Source of the DNA: Salinisphaera hydrothermalis
Lineage (GTDB): Bacteria > Pseudomonadota > Gammaproteobacteria > Nevskiales > Salinisphaeraceae
Direction: 5' to 3' (one strand)
NCBI RefSeq assembly: GCF_040361195.1
Contig: NZ_APNE01000003.1
Length of the DNA stretch: 64,000 bases
A model generated the notes under the pieces. It was not told the DNA's origin, did not search any database, and worked only from the letters and a program-made list of their open reading frames with translations. Positions 1 to 8,493 of the stretch are shown piece by piece. Position 1 is the first letter of the stretch. Each line of letters opens with the position of its first letter. A program made the position numbers and the translations under genes.

Positions 1-1
1 C

Positions 2-325
2 ATGCTGGCCGACGAACCGGGCAATGCCGTGCGCGCGCCCAACGGCGTGTTGCTCGACCTCTGGTCGGCGTTCAACGGGCGGCCGCGCTATGACGCGGCC
101 CGCATCCCGATGCCCACGCTGGTGATCCGCGGCGGCGCCGATACCACCGCCACACGTGCCGATGCGCTGGCGCTGCTGGATGCGCTTGGAGCGCGCGACA
201 AGGCCTATGTCGAGATCGCCCATGCGAGTCACTTCGCGCTACTCGAACATCGGCGCCACGCCTTGTTCGATCAGGTGGCGGCCTTTCTGAAATCGGACGG
301 CGCGGGTGGCGCCCATGGCGGATGA
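2..325 (+). CDS. alpha/beta hydrolase, C-terminal part (truncated by window edge)
   Basis: The reading frame is open from the first bases, so this is the last ~107 residues of a longer gene and the first ATG seen need not be its start. The segment has the C-terminal pattern of alpha/beta hydrolases: a strand ending PTLVIRGGADTT, which carries the acid-residue loop, and then HASHFALLEHRR, which should carry the catalytic His, followed by a final helix (FDQVAAFL). The nucleophile elbow lies outside the window. The substrate cannot be told. Its 3' end overlaps the start of the following dehydrogenase gene on the same strand, suggesting co-transcription. Confidence 0.75.
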   Translation: MLADEPGNAVRAPNGVLLDLWSAFNGRPRYDAARIPMPTLVIRGGADTTATRADALALLDALGARDKAYVEIAHASHFALLEHRRHALFDQVAAFLKSDGAGGAHGG

Positions 326-1322
326 GCCGGTTCGCCTATCGGTCGATGACGCTTTTCGGCTCGCGCGCGATGCACTGATCGCGGCGGGCGCCGCGCCGCG
401 CCATGCCGACCGGGTGGCGGAGGCGGTGATTGCCGCAGAGCTGGACAGTCGGTCGAGCCAAGGGCTGGCACAGATTCCCGTATATGCCGACCAGCTCGCC
501 GCGGGCGAGATCGACGGCCGAGCGATGCCCGAAATCGTGCAACGCGCGCCCTCAGCGATCACGATCGACGCCCACTCCGGTTTCGCCCATGCCGCGATTG
601 ATCTCGGTTTGGGCGAGGCCGTCCCGTGTGCTGCGATAACGGGCTGTTGCGTACTCGCCGTCGCGCACGCATGTCGGGCCGGCCGGCTCGGGCCGTATGT
701 CGAGCGGATCGCCGAGTCCGGCCAGATCGGTCTGGCTTTCGCCGGCGGATCAGCGGCGCCGGGCATGCGGGGTGAGCGTGGGCCGGGGACGGATAGCCGC
801 CCTCTGGCGTTGGCCGTACCGCGCAGCAACGCGCCACCGTTGGTGATCGACCTGTCGATGACCACGGTCGCGCAAGGCCACGCCATGCTGGCGGCCCAGT
901 ACGGTGAGACCGCGCCGCAGCGAGAGCTCACGGACGTCCAAGCCGGCCAGGCGGCCGATGCGCGCATCGGCGGAGCCGCTCAGCAAGGCGCGGCGCTGTC
1001 CCTGGTGATCGAAATCGTCGCGGCGGCGTTGACCGCTCGGGTTGCGCCGGTCGCCGCGAGTGCCGGGCCCGACGGTGTCGAGCTGATGCCCGAATCCGGG
1101 CCGGTCCTGTTCCTGATCGATCCGAATCGGCTGGGCGGCGAGGATTTCGGGCCGCGGCTGGAGTCGCTGTTGCAGACGGTACCCGGCGGGTCGGCGGTTT
1201 GCCGCCAGGCCGCGCGGAGCGAGGCGGCGCGCGAGAGCGTTCGTCGTCAGGGCATCGCTGTATCGGCGGAACTCGAGGCGCGCCTGAGAACGCTCACTAG
1301 CCGATCAGCGCCCGCAGAATGA
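315..1322 (+). CDS. Ldh2/malate-lactate dehydrogenase family oxidoreductase (divergent)
   Basis: About 335 residues, the usual size for the Ldh2/YlbC/YiaK family of NAD(P)-dependent 2-oxoacid reductases. The N-terminal helical region, the middle ...ESGQIGLAFAGGSAAPG segment and the PLALAVPRS strand match the family order. The family's conserved D-S-H-G motif, which carries the proposed catalytic His, reads S-S-Q-G here (Gln at about residue 49), so activity may be altered or lost. ATG at 315 is preferred to the GTG at 306. The start lies inside the end of the preceding hydrolase gene, and the last 26 bases overlap the convergent pit gene. Substrate unknown. Confidence 0.7.
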   Translation: MADEPVRLSVDDAFRLARDALIAAGAAPRHADRVAEAVIAAELDSRSSQGLAQIPVYADQLAAGEIDGRAMPEIVQRAPSAITIDAHSGFAHAAIDLGLGEAVPCAAITGCCVLAVAHACRAGRLGPYVERIAESGQIGLAFAGGSAAPGMRGERGPGTDSRPLALAVPRSNAPPLVIDLSMTTVAQGHAMLAAQYGETAPQRELTDVQAGQAADARIGGAAQQGAALSLVIEIVAAALTARVAPVAASAGPDGVELMPESGPVLFLIDPNRLGGEDFGPRLESLLQTVPGGSAVCRQAARSEAARESVRRQGIAVSAELEARLRTLTSRSAPAE

Positions 1323-2562
1323 AGTAGTACACGGCCGCGAATACCGCCGCGCCCGGCACGGTCAGAATCCAGCCGGTGAACACGCTGCCGAGCACCGACA
1401 GATCCAGCGCCCGCATGCCGCGAGCCAGGCCGACGCCGAGCACGGCGCCCACCAGCGTCTGCGTGGTGGACACCGGAATACCGAACCAGGTCGCGATGAC
1501 CACCGTCGTGGCCGCGGACAGTTCGGCAGAAAAACCGCGCGTCGGCGTCAGTTCGGTGATGCCGGCGCCGATCGTACGCATGACGCGGTGCCCGTAGGTG
1601 GCCAGGCCGAACACGATGCCGGCGCCGCCGAGAATCAGCACCCAGCTGGCCAGTTCCGACTGGCCGCCGATGTGCTGCGGGTCTTCGACCACATTGACCA
1701 CGGCGGCCACCGGGCCGATCGCATTGGCTACATCGTTGGAGCCATGGGCGAACGCCATGGTCGCGGCGGTGAAGATCTGGGCATAGCCGAATACACGCTC
1801 GACGTTGCGATAACGATCGGCGATGGCCGCCTCGGGCATGAGATCGATGCGTTGCAGCAGTAGGCGACTGACCACGGCGACTGCCAACGCGAACACGAAC
1901 GCGCCGCCGATGCTCTGGGCCAGCGACAGATCGAGCCCGATATGCGACAGGCCTTTTTCCAGCGTGACCAGGCAGATCACGAACGCGGCCAGGAAGACGT
2001 AGTACGCCATATAGCGGCGCGCGCCTTCCGCGGGATTGTCGTGCGACAGGATCAGCCGGCGGATCGACTCGAACATCACGAACGCGATGAGCCCGGCAAT
2101 GATCGGCGAGGTGATCCAGCTGAGCACGATCGAGACGATCTCGCCCCAGTTCACAGGCTTTGCGCCCGCGGCCACCAGGGCAAAACCCAGAATGCCGCCG
2201 ATAATCGATTGTCCGGTCGACACCGGCAGCCCGCGCAGCGAAGCGAATACCAGGAATGTGGCCGCGCCGAGCAGGGCGGCCAGCATGCCGGTCGCCAGAA
2301 TATGTGGATCGGCGGCGAAGATTTCGGGCCGGATCAAGCCCTTGCTGATGGTCTGGGTGACCTGGCCGCCGGCCAGCCAGGCGCCGAGGAATTCGAAGAT
2401 GCCGGCAATGAGCACGGCCTGCCAGAGCTTGACGGCGCCGGAACCGACCGATGTGCCCATGGCGTTGGCGACGTCGTTGGCCCCGATCCCCCACGCCATG
2501 AAAAAGCCGAAAATGCACGCCAGAGCCAGATAGAGCTCGGCATGCTGAGCGATCATCGACAT
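1297..2562 (-). CDS. pit: PiT-family inorganic phosphate transporter
   Basis: A 421-residue multi-pass inner-membrane protein of the PiT family (Na+ or H+/phosphate symport). The two family signature repeats are present: GANDVANAMGTSVGSGA near residues 27-43 and HGSNDVANAIGPVAAV in the second half, the hallmark of the duplicated PD001131 motif. Hydrophobic segments run through the whole protein. A DUF47 gene sits 104 bases upstream on the same strand, the standard Pit/DUF47 arrangement for low-affinity phosphate uptake. The 3' end overlaps the convergent Ldh2-type gene by 26 bases. Confidence 0.93.
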   Translation of the reverse strand: MSMIAQHAELYLALACIFGFFMAWGIGANDVANAMGTSVGSGAVKLWQAVLIAGIFEFLGAWLAGGQVTQTISKGLIRPEIFAADPHILATGMLAALLGAATFLVFASLRGLPVSTGQSIIGGILGFALVAAGAKPVNWGEIVSIVLSWITSPIIAGLIAFVMFESIRRLILSHDNPAEGARRYMAYYVFLAAFVICLVTLEKGLSHIGLDLSLAQSIGGAFVFALAVAVVSRLLLQRIDLMPEAAIADRYRNVERVFGYAQIFTAATMAFAHGSNDVANAIGPVAAVVNVVEDPQHIGGQSELASWVLILGGAGIVFGLATYGHRVMRTIGAGITELTPTRGFSAELSAATTVVIATWFGIPVSTTQTLVGAVLGVGLARGMRALDLSVLGSVFTGWILTVPGAAVFAAVYYFILRALIG

Positions 2563-2666
2563 TCAATTCCCTGAGACTTGAGGCGCGCGGCGGACTGCGG
2601 ACGGGCAGTGTAGCCCCTGGGCGCGCTCGCGATCCATGCCGCCACGCGAACGCCGAATGACGCCGC

Positions 2667-3356
2667 TCAGCGCGCCATCATGATCTGAAGACGCGACCCG
2701 ACGCGCTCGGCGCGATCCGAGACGGTGCCGATCCAGTCGATGATCTGGTAGAGGAACATCACTTCCAGCGGCGGCAGTTCGGACTCCTGCTCGAGCAGAC
2801 GGTGCCGGATCGCGACCTGTTCCTCGTCGGCGCGTTTTTCCAGCTTGCCGAGCTCGACGACCATGTCCTCGATTACCTCGGAGATATTGCGGCCGAACCC
2901 GGATTCCAATAGCTCGTCGAGTTCCTCCAGTACCTTGCGCGCCTGATGCACGGTATCGATGGTGACCTGGATGTACTTGTTGATCGGTTCCAGCAGCGTG
3001 GCCGGGAACTGCATCCGCCGGCCCGTCATCAGACCGGCGATGTCCTTGATCTTGTTGATGATCTTGTCCTGCGCCTCGACCAGCTCCAGCAGATCCGAGC
3101 GCGAGATCGGCAGGAACAGCGTGTTGGGCAGATTCAGCCGGATCCGATCCTTGAGATCGTCGGCGGTGTGCTCGCAGTCGGAAATTTCGCGATACAGCGT
3201 CTGGGCGCGGTCCCAGTCCCCATCCGAACTCGCCTGAAAGAAATTGATCAACAGATCGGCGCCGCGGTCCACCTGCCGAATATGCTCCGACAATGCCTCG
3301 AACGGCGAGCCGCCGCGGAACAGCCGCGATAGCGGGCTCGATTTGGTGATATCCAT
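2667..3356 (-). CDS. DUF47/TIGR00153 PhoU-like Pit accessory protein
   Basis: A 229-residue, almost entirely helical and charged protein of the DUF47 (PhoU-related, TIGR00153) family. Typical features are the FFQAS...YREISDCEHTADDLKDRIR region with its conserved E/D-H-x-x-D metal-binding pattern, and the C-terminal FLYQIIDWIGTVSDRAE segment. A GAGGT ribosome-binding site lies about five bases before the ATG. It precedes pit on the same strand, so the two probably form an operon. DUF47 proteins are thought to regulate the adjacent phosphate transporter. The exact role here is inferred from that pairing. Confidence 0.88.
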   Translation of the reverse strand: MDITKSSPLSRLFRGGSPFEALSEHIRQVDRGADLLINFFQASSDGDWDRAQTLYREISDCEHTADDLKDRIRLNLPNTLFLPISRSDLLELVEAQDKIINKIKDIAGLMTGRRMQFPATLLEPINKYIQVTIDTVHQARKVLEELDELLESGFGRNISEVIEDMVVELGKLEKRADEEQVAIRHRLLEQESELPPLEVMFLYQIIDWIGTVSDRAERVGSRLQIMMAR

Positions 3357-3400
3357 GACACACCTCGTATCTGCCGACCGAGCGGCCGGGATCGCGCAAT

Positions 3401-3430
3401 AAAAAAGCGCCGGCCGAAGCCGGCGCCATT
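3401..3430 (-). terminator. rho-independent terminator of the dehydrogenase gene
   Basis: A perfect 8-bp stem (GCGCCGGC at 3407-3414 and GCCGGCGC at 3419-3426) closes a CGAA tetraloop. On the minus strand it is followed by six U residues, because the plus strand has A at 3401-3406. It lies about 50 bases past the stop codon of the minus-strand dehydrogenase (3479-4360), and also shields the DUF47 gene from read-through. Confidence 0.85.
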
Positions 3431-3478
3431 ATTGTCGCAAATCTCCGGCCCGATCGCCGGACGCGACCGGGCAGGCGC

Positions 3479-4360
3479 TCAGTCGTCCAGATGTGCCCCG
3501 CGCCGCGACACTTCCGCCAGGGCCGACAGGTCCTGGTCGCCGGCCCCGGCCGCCATGGCTTCGGACAAGCGTTGGCGGGCGGTGGCGCCCATCGGCATCG
3601 GGACGTTCTCGGCCGCGGCGGCCGCCAGCGCCAGATCCATGTCCTTGGCGCCGAGCGCGAGCTTGAAGCCTTCCGGATTGTCGTAGTCGCGTGCCTTCAT
3701 CGCCGGGGCATAGCCCTGGTACGCCGGACTGGCGAAGACCGACTGTGTGATGATCTCCAGGAAATCGCCGGGTTCGACCCCGTATTTGGCCGTCATCGAG
3801 GCCGCTTCGCCCATGGTTTCCACGGCCGCTACCAGCATGTAGTTGGTGGCGAGCTTGATGACGTTGGCACGCTCGGCCTCTTCACCGGCGGGCCAAACCT
3901 TGGCGCCCATCGTCTCCAGCGCCGGGCGCGCGGTCTCGATGGCCGCGTTCGGCCCGGCGGCCAGAACCTGTAGCTTGGCCGCCTTGGCCATATCCGGCCG
4001 GCCGAGCACCGGCGCGGCGACATAGGCCTTGCCCGCGTCGGCATGGCGCCGGGCCATGTCGCGCGCGGTGTCGATCGAGACGGTGGCCATGTTCACGTGC
4101 ACGGTGTGCTCGCCGAGGGCCTCGATCAGGCCGTGTTCGTCGACCACGGCAGCCAGCGCCGCGTCGTCGGCGAGCATGGTGATGAGCACGTCGGCGGCGG
4201 CGCAGTCGGCCGGCGTGTCGGCCTGCTTGGCGCCGGCCTCGACCAGCGCCTTGCATTTGTCGGCGCTGCGGTTCCAGACGACGACGTCGAAATCCGCATT
4301 GACGAGATTGGTCGCCATGGCCCGTCCCATGGCGCCGAGTCCGATGAATCCCATCTTCAT
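3479..4360 (-). CDS. NAD(P)-dependent beta-hydroxyacid dehydrogenase (3-hydroxyisobutyrate/tartronate-semialdehyde type)
   Basis: A 293-residue member of the 3-hydroxyisobutyrate dehydrogenase family. The Rossmann motif GLGAMG is at residues 7-12. Asn-rich V-N-M-A-T follows the nucleotide-binding domain, and the active-site Lys of the K-x-x-x-N motif is K169 (IKLATNY). The substrate-recognition segment APVLGRP is somewhat unlike the APVSGG of true HIBADH or GarR, so the substrate could be another short beta-hydroxy acid or a GLYR-type semialdehyde. It stands as a single gene with its own terminator downstream. Confidence 0.85.
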   Translation of the reverse strand: MKMGFIGLGAMGRAMATNLVNADFDVVVWNRSADKCKALVEAGAKQADTPADCAAADVLITMLADDAALAAVVDEHGLIEALGEHTVHVNMATVSIDTARDMARRHADAGKAYVAAPVLGRPDMAKAAKLQVLAAGPNAAIETARPALETMGAKVWPAGEEAERANVIKLATNYMLVAAVETMGEAASMTAKYGVEPGDFLEIITQSVFASPAYQGYAPAMKARDYDNPEGFKLALGAKDMDLALAAAAAENVPMPMGATARQRLSEAMAAGAGDQDLSALAEVSRRGAHLDD

Positions 4361-4424
4361 GATTTAATCCTGTGTCGCGGGGACGCGCCGCGCGCGTCCC
4401 GGGATGAATGAGGACGGCGCGTCT

Positions 4425-5291
4425 TCAGACCGTCGGCTGCCAGACATGCGGCAGAAAACGATAACCGTCGCCGTCGGCTTCGACATAGCCGATGCCGGGG
4501 AAATCCAGGTGATGTCCGCCCACCATTTCGCCCGACTCGGCCAGCTCGGCCATGATCGCGTGGCGGGTTTCGCGCGCCTGCGCGCCATCGGTATCGAAGG
4601 CCACGCCCGCGTCCGGGCAGGGGAACTGGATCTGCGGCATGTGCACCACGTCGGTCCAGAGCAGGATGCGCTCGTGGCCCGACTCGATGCGATAGCCGGA
4701 ATGATCCGGCGTATGCCCGGGCAGCGGCACGCGGGTGATGCCCGGCAAGACCTCGGTGCCTTCCAGATGCTGCATCTGCGAGCCAACCGCGGCGATCACG
4801 CGGTGCGCGGCCTGGAACTGGCCCTTCTGGGCGTCGGACACGTCGTCCGGAATCTCGCCGCCCCAGTAGTCCAGCTCGCCGGCCGGCACCAGCACGGTGG
4901 CCTGCGGGAAAACGGCGTTGTCGTCGGCGTCGATCAGTCCGCCGACATGGTCGGGGTGGACATGCGTGATCAGCACCGTGTCGATATCGGCCGGCGCCAC
5001 GCCGATCGTCTCCAGATTCTCCAGCAGATACGGCCCCGCATCGCCGGCCAGCCCGCCGAGCCCGGTATCGATCAGTATCTTCCGATCGCCGGTGTCCAGC
5101 AGATAGACATTAAGCGTGATGCGTGGCGGGGTCGGGCGCCGGCTTTGCTGGTGCAGCCGACGGACCTCGGCTTCGTCGATGTTCTGCGGCAGCGCGAAGC
5201 TGGCTTCCATCTGGGCGTCGAGCAGCGTGGTGAGCATGAAATCGCCGATGCGCAGCTGATGCACATTGGCGGGCTGGGTCGATTGCGTCAT
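4425..5291 (-). CDS. metallo-beta-lactamase-fold hydrolase
   Basis: A 288-residue protein starting at the ATG at 5291. The longer open frame upstream has no family similarity. The zinc motif HVHPDH is at residues 110-115, followed by the GHTPDHSGY region with a downstream metal-binding His, and by an Asp-containing LLWTDVVH strand. No signal peptide is visible. The overall organisation matches MBL-fold lactonases and glyoxalase-II-like hydrolases (AHL-lactonase-like proteins share it), but no feature fixes the substrate. It is the last gene before a leaderless gap to the dehydrogenase at 3479-4360. Confidence 0.85.
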   Translation of the reverse strand: MTQSTQPANVHQLRIGDFMLTTLLDAQMEASFALPQNIDEAEVRRLHQQSRRPTPPRITLNVYLLDTGDRKILIDTGLGGLAGDAGPYLLENLETIGVAPADIDTVLITHVHPDHVGGLIDADDNAVFPQATVLVPAGELDYWGGEIPDDVSDAQKGQFQAAHRVIAAVGSQMQHLEGTEVLPGITRVPLPGHTPDHSGYRIESGHERILLWTDVVHMPQIQFPCPDAGVAFDTDGAQARETRHAIMAELAESGEMVGGHHLDFPGIGYVEADGDGYRFLPHVWQPTV

Positions 5292-5422
5292 CTCGAAAAT
5301 CGATCGCGAAAGATTAGGTTGCCCACGGTACACCATGGGCAGTCTACGATCGGCAAACGCGGCGACGTCATGGCGTAGGGCTCGACCCAGGCGCTGCCGA
5401 TCGCCGGGCGGGACGCCTGCGA

Positions 5423-5845
5423 TCAGCTCGTCGCGACGTCCTGTTTTTCCAGCTCGGGCAGCAACACGACGCTTTCCTGCTCGTTCGGATCGGTACGGGC
5501 GATGACCGCGGTTGCGGTTTCGGTGTCGCTGGGGTTGTAGGGCAGATGCGGCATGTTGGCCGGGATATAGAAGAAATCCCCTGGCTCCACGACGGCACAA
5601 TATTCGAGATTTTCGCCGTAGTAGCAATGCGAGACGCCGGTCAGCGCATAGATCGCGGTCTCGTGGGCCTCGTGCTTGTGCGCCTTGGCGCGCGCGCCCG
5701 GCGGGATGGTCACGATCTGCATGTGAATCCCCGTCGCGCCCACCGACTCGGCCGAAATGCCGACGTTGTAGTCCAGCGCCTGTTTGCCGGTGATGGTTTC
5801 GCCGGCGCGAACGACCCGGCAGGTCGGCTGGTTGGATTCGCTCAT
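5423..5845 (-). CDS. cupin-domain protein
   Basis: A 140-residue single-domain cupin. Motif 1 reads G-A-R-A-K-A-H-K-H-E-A-H-E-T, giving the His/His/Glu metal ligands, and motif 2 is PGDFFYIPANMPH with the final ligand His. It is likely a small metal-dependent beta-barrel enzyme or ligand-binding protein. The substrate is unknown. It lies just upstream of the MBL-fold hydrolase on the same strand, with about 130 bases between them, so a shared transcript is possible. Confidence 0.8.
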   Translation of the reverse strand: MSESNQPTCRVVRAGETITGKQALDYNVGISAESVGATGIHMQIVTIPPGARAKAHKHEAHETAIYALTGVSHCYYGENLEYCAVVEPGDFFYIPANMPHLPYNPSDTETATAVIARTDPNEQESVVLLPELEKQDVATS

Positions 5846-6036
5846 GTTCTCCTCACTGGCGAGTGCCTGGGTTCGATTCTACGCCAGCCCATGCGCGGGT
5901 GGCACCGAGGTCGACGGATGTGGGCGATGCGTTTACGGCGGGCGCGGGGTACGCCGTTGGGTTGTTCTTCATACGGACTCGCACGAAACGGCAACAGGCC
6001 CTAAGCTCCGAATCGTCCACTCAACAGGGATCGGGA

Positions 6037-6813
6037 ATGCGGGTCATGAGCAACGACGACACGCGCGATATTGAGCGCGCAAAAGGCATGGCGCTGGTCA
6101 CCGGCGGTTCGCGGGGCATCGGTGCTGCGATCTGCCGCCGGCTTGCCGAGGAAGGTCATGCCGTGGCCGTGGGCTATGGCCGCAACGCCGAAGCGGCGCA
6201 GGCCGTGGTGGCCGATATCCGCGCGGCGGGCGGCAGGGCCGAGGCGTTTCATATCGATGTCAACGAGCTGGACGCGCTGGATGATCGGATAGCCGAGGCG
6301 GAGCGCGCGCTCGGCCGGCTGGCCGTGCTCGTCGCCAATGCCGGGATCACCGGCGATAACGCGCGCGTCGATGAGCAGAGCCTGGACAACATCGAATCGG
6401 TGTTCCGCGTGAATGCGCTGGCGCCGATCGTCTGTGCGAAGGCCGCCGTTCGGCGTTTGTCGACCCGACACGGCGGATCGGGCGGCTCGATCGTGATCAT
6501 GTCCTCGGTGGCCGCGCGAACCGGCGGTGCCGGCGACATGGCGACCTACGGCGCCAGCAAGGGCGCGATGGAAACCTTCATCCTCGGGCTCGGCAAGGAA
6601 GTCGCCGACGAAGGCATTCGCGTCAACGGTGTAGCCCCCGGGATCATCGATACCGACATGCCGCCGGACGAGCTGCGCGAGGCCGCCGAAAATGTCGTGC
6701 CCATGCGCCGGCTCGGCAAGCCCGAGGAAATCGCCGATGCCGTGGCTTGGCTGGTGTCCGAGCGCGCCTCGTTCGTGACCGGCGAATGCGTGACCGTGTC
6801 GGGCGGGCGCTAG
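6037..6813 (+). CDS. SDR-family NAD(P)-dependent oxidoreductase
   Basis: A 258-residue classical short-chain dehydrogenase. The cofactor motif TGGSRGIG is near residue 22, NAG follows strand 4, and the catalytic Ser (MSSVAA) and Y-x-x-x-K (YGASK) are intact. The C-terminal TGECVTVSGGR is typical of FabG/YgfF-like members. The ATG at 6037 is chosen because AGGGA lies six bases upstream. A second ATG at 6046 is possible. It closely resembles the SDR at 31303-32052, so the two may be paralogues. Substrate unknown. Confidence 0.88.
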   Translation: MRVMSNDDTRDIERAKGMALVTGGSRGIGAAICRRLAEEGHAVAVGYGRNAEAAQAVVADIRAAGGRAEAFHIDVNELDALDDRIAEAERALGRLAVLVANAGITGDNARVDEQSLDNIESVFRVNALAPIVCAKAAVRRLSTRHGGSGGSIVIMSSVAARTGGAGDMATYGASKGAMETFILGLGKEVADEGIRVNGVAPGIIDTDMPPDELREAAENVVPMRRLGKPEEIADAVAWLVSERASFVTGECVTVSGGR

Positions 6814-6882
6814 CGGTCTCGCGCACCGGATCGATGGCGGTTGCCCCCGGCCGCCTGGACGGCAGGGCGTGCGCCGGCAATG

Positions 6883-7239
6883 TCAGATTTGAGGCAGGCG
6901 CCGTGCGGTGTCCGACTTATACAGCCCCAGCAAGGTGGGGCGGATCGAGAGACGCACGGCCGGCCCGGCATGGCCGGTTTCCAGTTCGATCATGCGCTCG
7001 TAATAGAACTCGGCCTGCTCGATTTCGGCTTTGGCGTCGCGCAGGCGAGGCCGCTGGGGCGAACCGATTGCACTTGAGCCGATATTGCGACAGTGCGATT
7101 GATAAAGCTCACGGGCCTCGTCGTACGTCAATCGCGCGGCGTTTTCGCGCAATTGCTTTACCCGGGTCGCGCGGCGATGCCGAACCATGAGGAACCTCGA
7201 CGCGATCAGAACGCCGATCACCACCAATACGCTTGTCAT
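6883..7239 (-). CDS. small single-pass membrane protein of unknown function
   Basis: About 118 residues. The N-terminus (SVLVVIGVLIASRFLM) is one hydrophobic segment followed by a basic cluster (VRHRRATRVK), which predicts one membrane helix with a cytoplasmic tail. The rest is charged, helix-forming sequence rich in Glu, Arg and Tyr. I recognise no family. The ATG at 7239 is preferred because GAGGC lies just upstream. A longer open frame extends to 7485 but has no start signal. It lies convergent to the SDR gene. Confidence 0.45.
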   Translation of the reverse strand: MTSVLVVIGVLIASRFLMVRHRRATRVKQLRENAARLTYDEARELYQSHCRNIGSSAIGSPQRPRLRDAKAEIEQAEFYYERMIELETGHAGPAVRLSIRPTLLGLYKSDTARRLPQI

Positions 7240-7448
7240 TACTGCCTCGGAGAACCCGCACAAAGCCGTCAATCGTGCGTAATAACGGCTCCGGGGCCGC
7301 ATAGTTAATACTGTTCCGCGACAAAAGGCACGCTTTATTTTCGTTGCCGGATTGGCGTTAGTTGGGCGAGCGCCTCGGACGTACGGGTTGAGGGCGGTGA
7401 GCGCCGAATATCGCCGCTCATTTTCGGGGCGACTATGAGGCCGCCGGA

Positions 7449-8342
7449 TCATATCTCCGGGCTCGCGAAGCACTCGGCCACCCAATCCGCGAATACACGA
7501 ACGCGCGGCGAAAGTTGGCGGCGTTCGGGATAAAGCACCGACACCGGCGTCGGCTCCGGCGCGAATTCCGGCAACAGCTCTATCAGCCGGCCGGCGGCGA
7601 GATCGGCTTCGAAACGATAACGCGGAGCCTGCACCAGACCGAGGCCGAGCCGGGCCAGTTCGGCGGCGGTGTCGGCGCTGGCTACGGTCAGCCGCGTGCT
7701 GGGGCGCACTTCGACCACGCGCCCGGCGTCGCGGAATTCCAGCGGCAACACCTGCCCGGTGGCGGATGACACAAAACCGATCAACGCATGGGCCGCGAGT
7801 TCGGCCGGCCGTGTCGGTCGGGGGCGGTCGGCGAGATAGGCAGGGCTGGCCACGAGTGCTTCCGGCAGCAGGCCCACACGCCGGGCGATGAGGTCGGAAT
7901 CCCGCGGTGTGCCGGCGCGTACGACGCAGTCCACGCCCTCGCGCACCAGATCCACCAGCCGATCGCCCTCGCCGATGTGCAGCTTGAGTTCCGGATAGCG
8001 CTGCAGAAATGCCGGCAAGCGTAGCAACAGGAAATGCCGGGCCAGCGTGCAGTGCAGATCGACCGTCAGCAGGCCGCGCGGGGTGGCATCGGCAGCTGCG
8101 CTTTCCGCGGCCTCGATCTCGGCCAGGATATCCGCGCAGCGTTGATAATAGGCTTCGCCTTCCGGCGTTGGCGCGACGTGTCGGGTCGTGCGTTGCAGCA
8201 GGCGCCGGCCGATCCGGCGTTCCAGCCCGGCGATGGCCTCGGAGGCCGCGGAGCGCGACATATCGAGATCGTTCGCGGCTGCGGTAAAGCTGCGCCGTTC
8301 CACGATCCGCACGAACAGCTGCATGACATCGATTCGGTCCAT
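7449..8342 (-). CDS. LysR-family transcriptional regulator
   Basis: A 297-residue protein. The N-terminal winged HTH is typical (MQLFVRIVERRSFTAAANDL, then SRSAASEAIAGLERRIGRRL), followed by the T-P-E-G-E-A-Y-Y linker helix and a periplasmic-binding-like effector domain to the end. It is transcribed away from the SDR gene at 8494, with 151 bases between the two starts, the usual layout in which a LysR controls its divergent neighbour. A TGTTCG-N7-CGAACA inverted repeat lies in that gap. Confidence 0.9.
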   Translation of the reverse strand: MDRIDVMQLFVRIVERRSFTAAANDLDMSRSAASEAIAGLERRIGRRLLQRTTRHVAPTPEGEAYYQRCADILAEIEAAESAAADATPRGLLTVDLHCTLARHFLLLRLPAFLQRYPELKLHIGEGDRLVDLVREGVDCVVRAGTPRDSDLIARRVGLLPEALVASPAYLADRPRPTRPAELAAHALIGFVSSATGQVLPLEFRDAGRVVEVRPSTRLTVASADTAAELARLGLGLVQAPRYRFEADLAAGRLIELLPEFAPEPTPVSVLYPERRQLSPRVRVFADWVAECFASPEI

Positions 8343-8393
8343 GTTCGTCCGGGCGTGCCTTGGGTGAGTAGGGCTGGGCGACCGTCGGTCGAT

Positions 8394-8412
8394 TGTTCGT
8401 TCGCAGCGAACA
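8394..8412. promoter_or_regulatory. candidate LysR operator
   Basis: A perfect inverted repeat, TGTTCG-N7-CGAACA, fits the partly palindromic T-N11-A type site bound by LysR regulators. It sits midway between the divergent LysR (start 8342) and SDR (start 8494) genes. It was assigned by position and symmetry only. Confidence 0.5.
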
Positions 8413-8493
8413 GCATGGTCGCAGATGGGTCGATTATCCCGTGACCCAGCATGCCTAGAGTACGTCATGTCTTCATTTCAACGGGAGTTCGAC

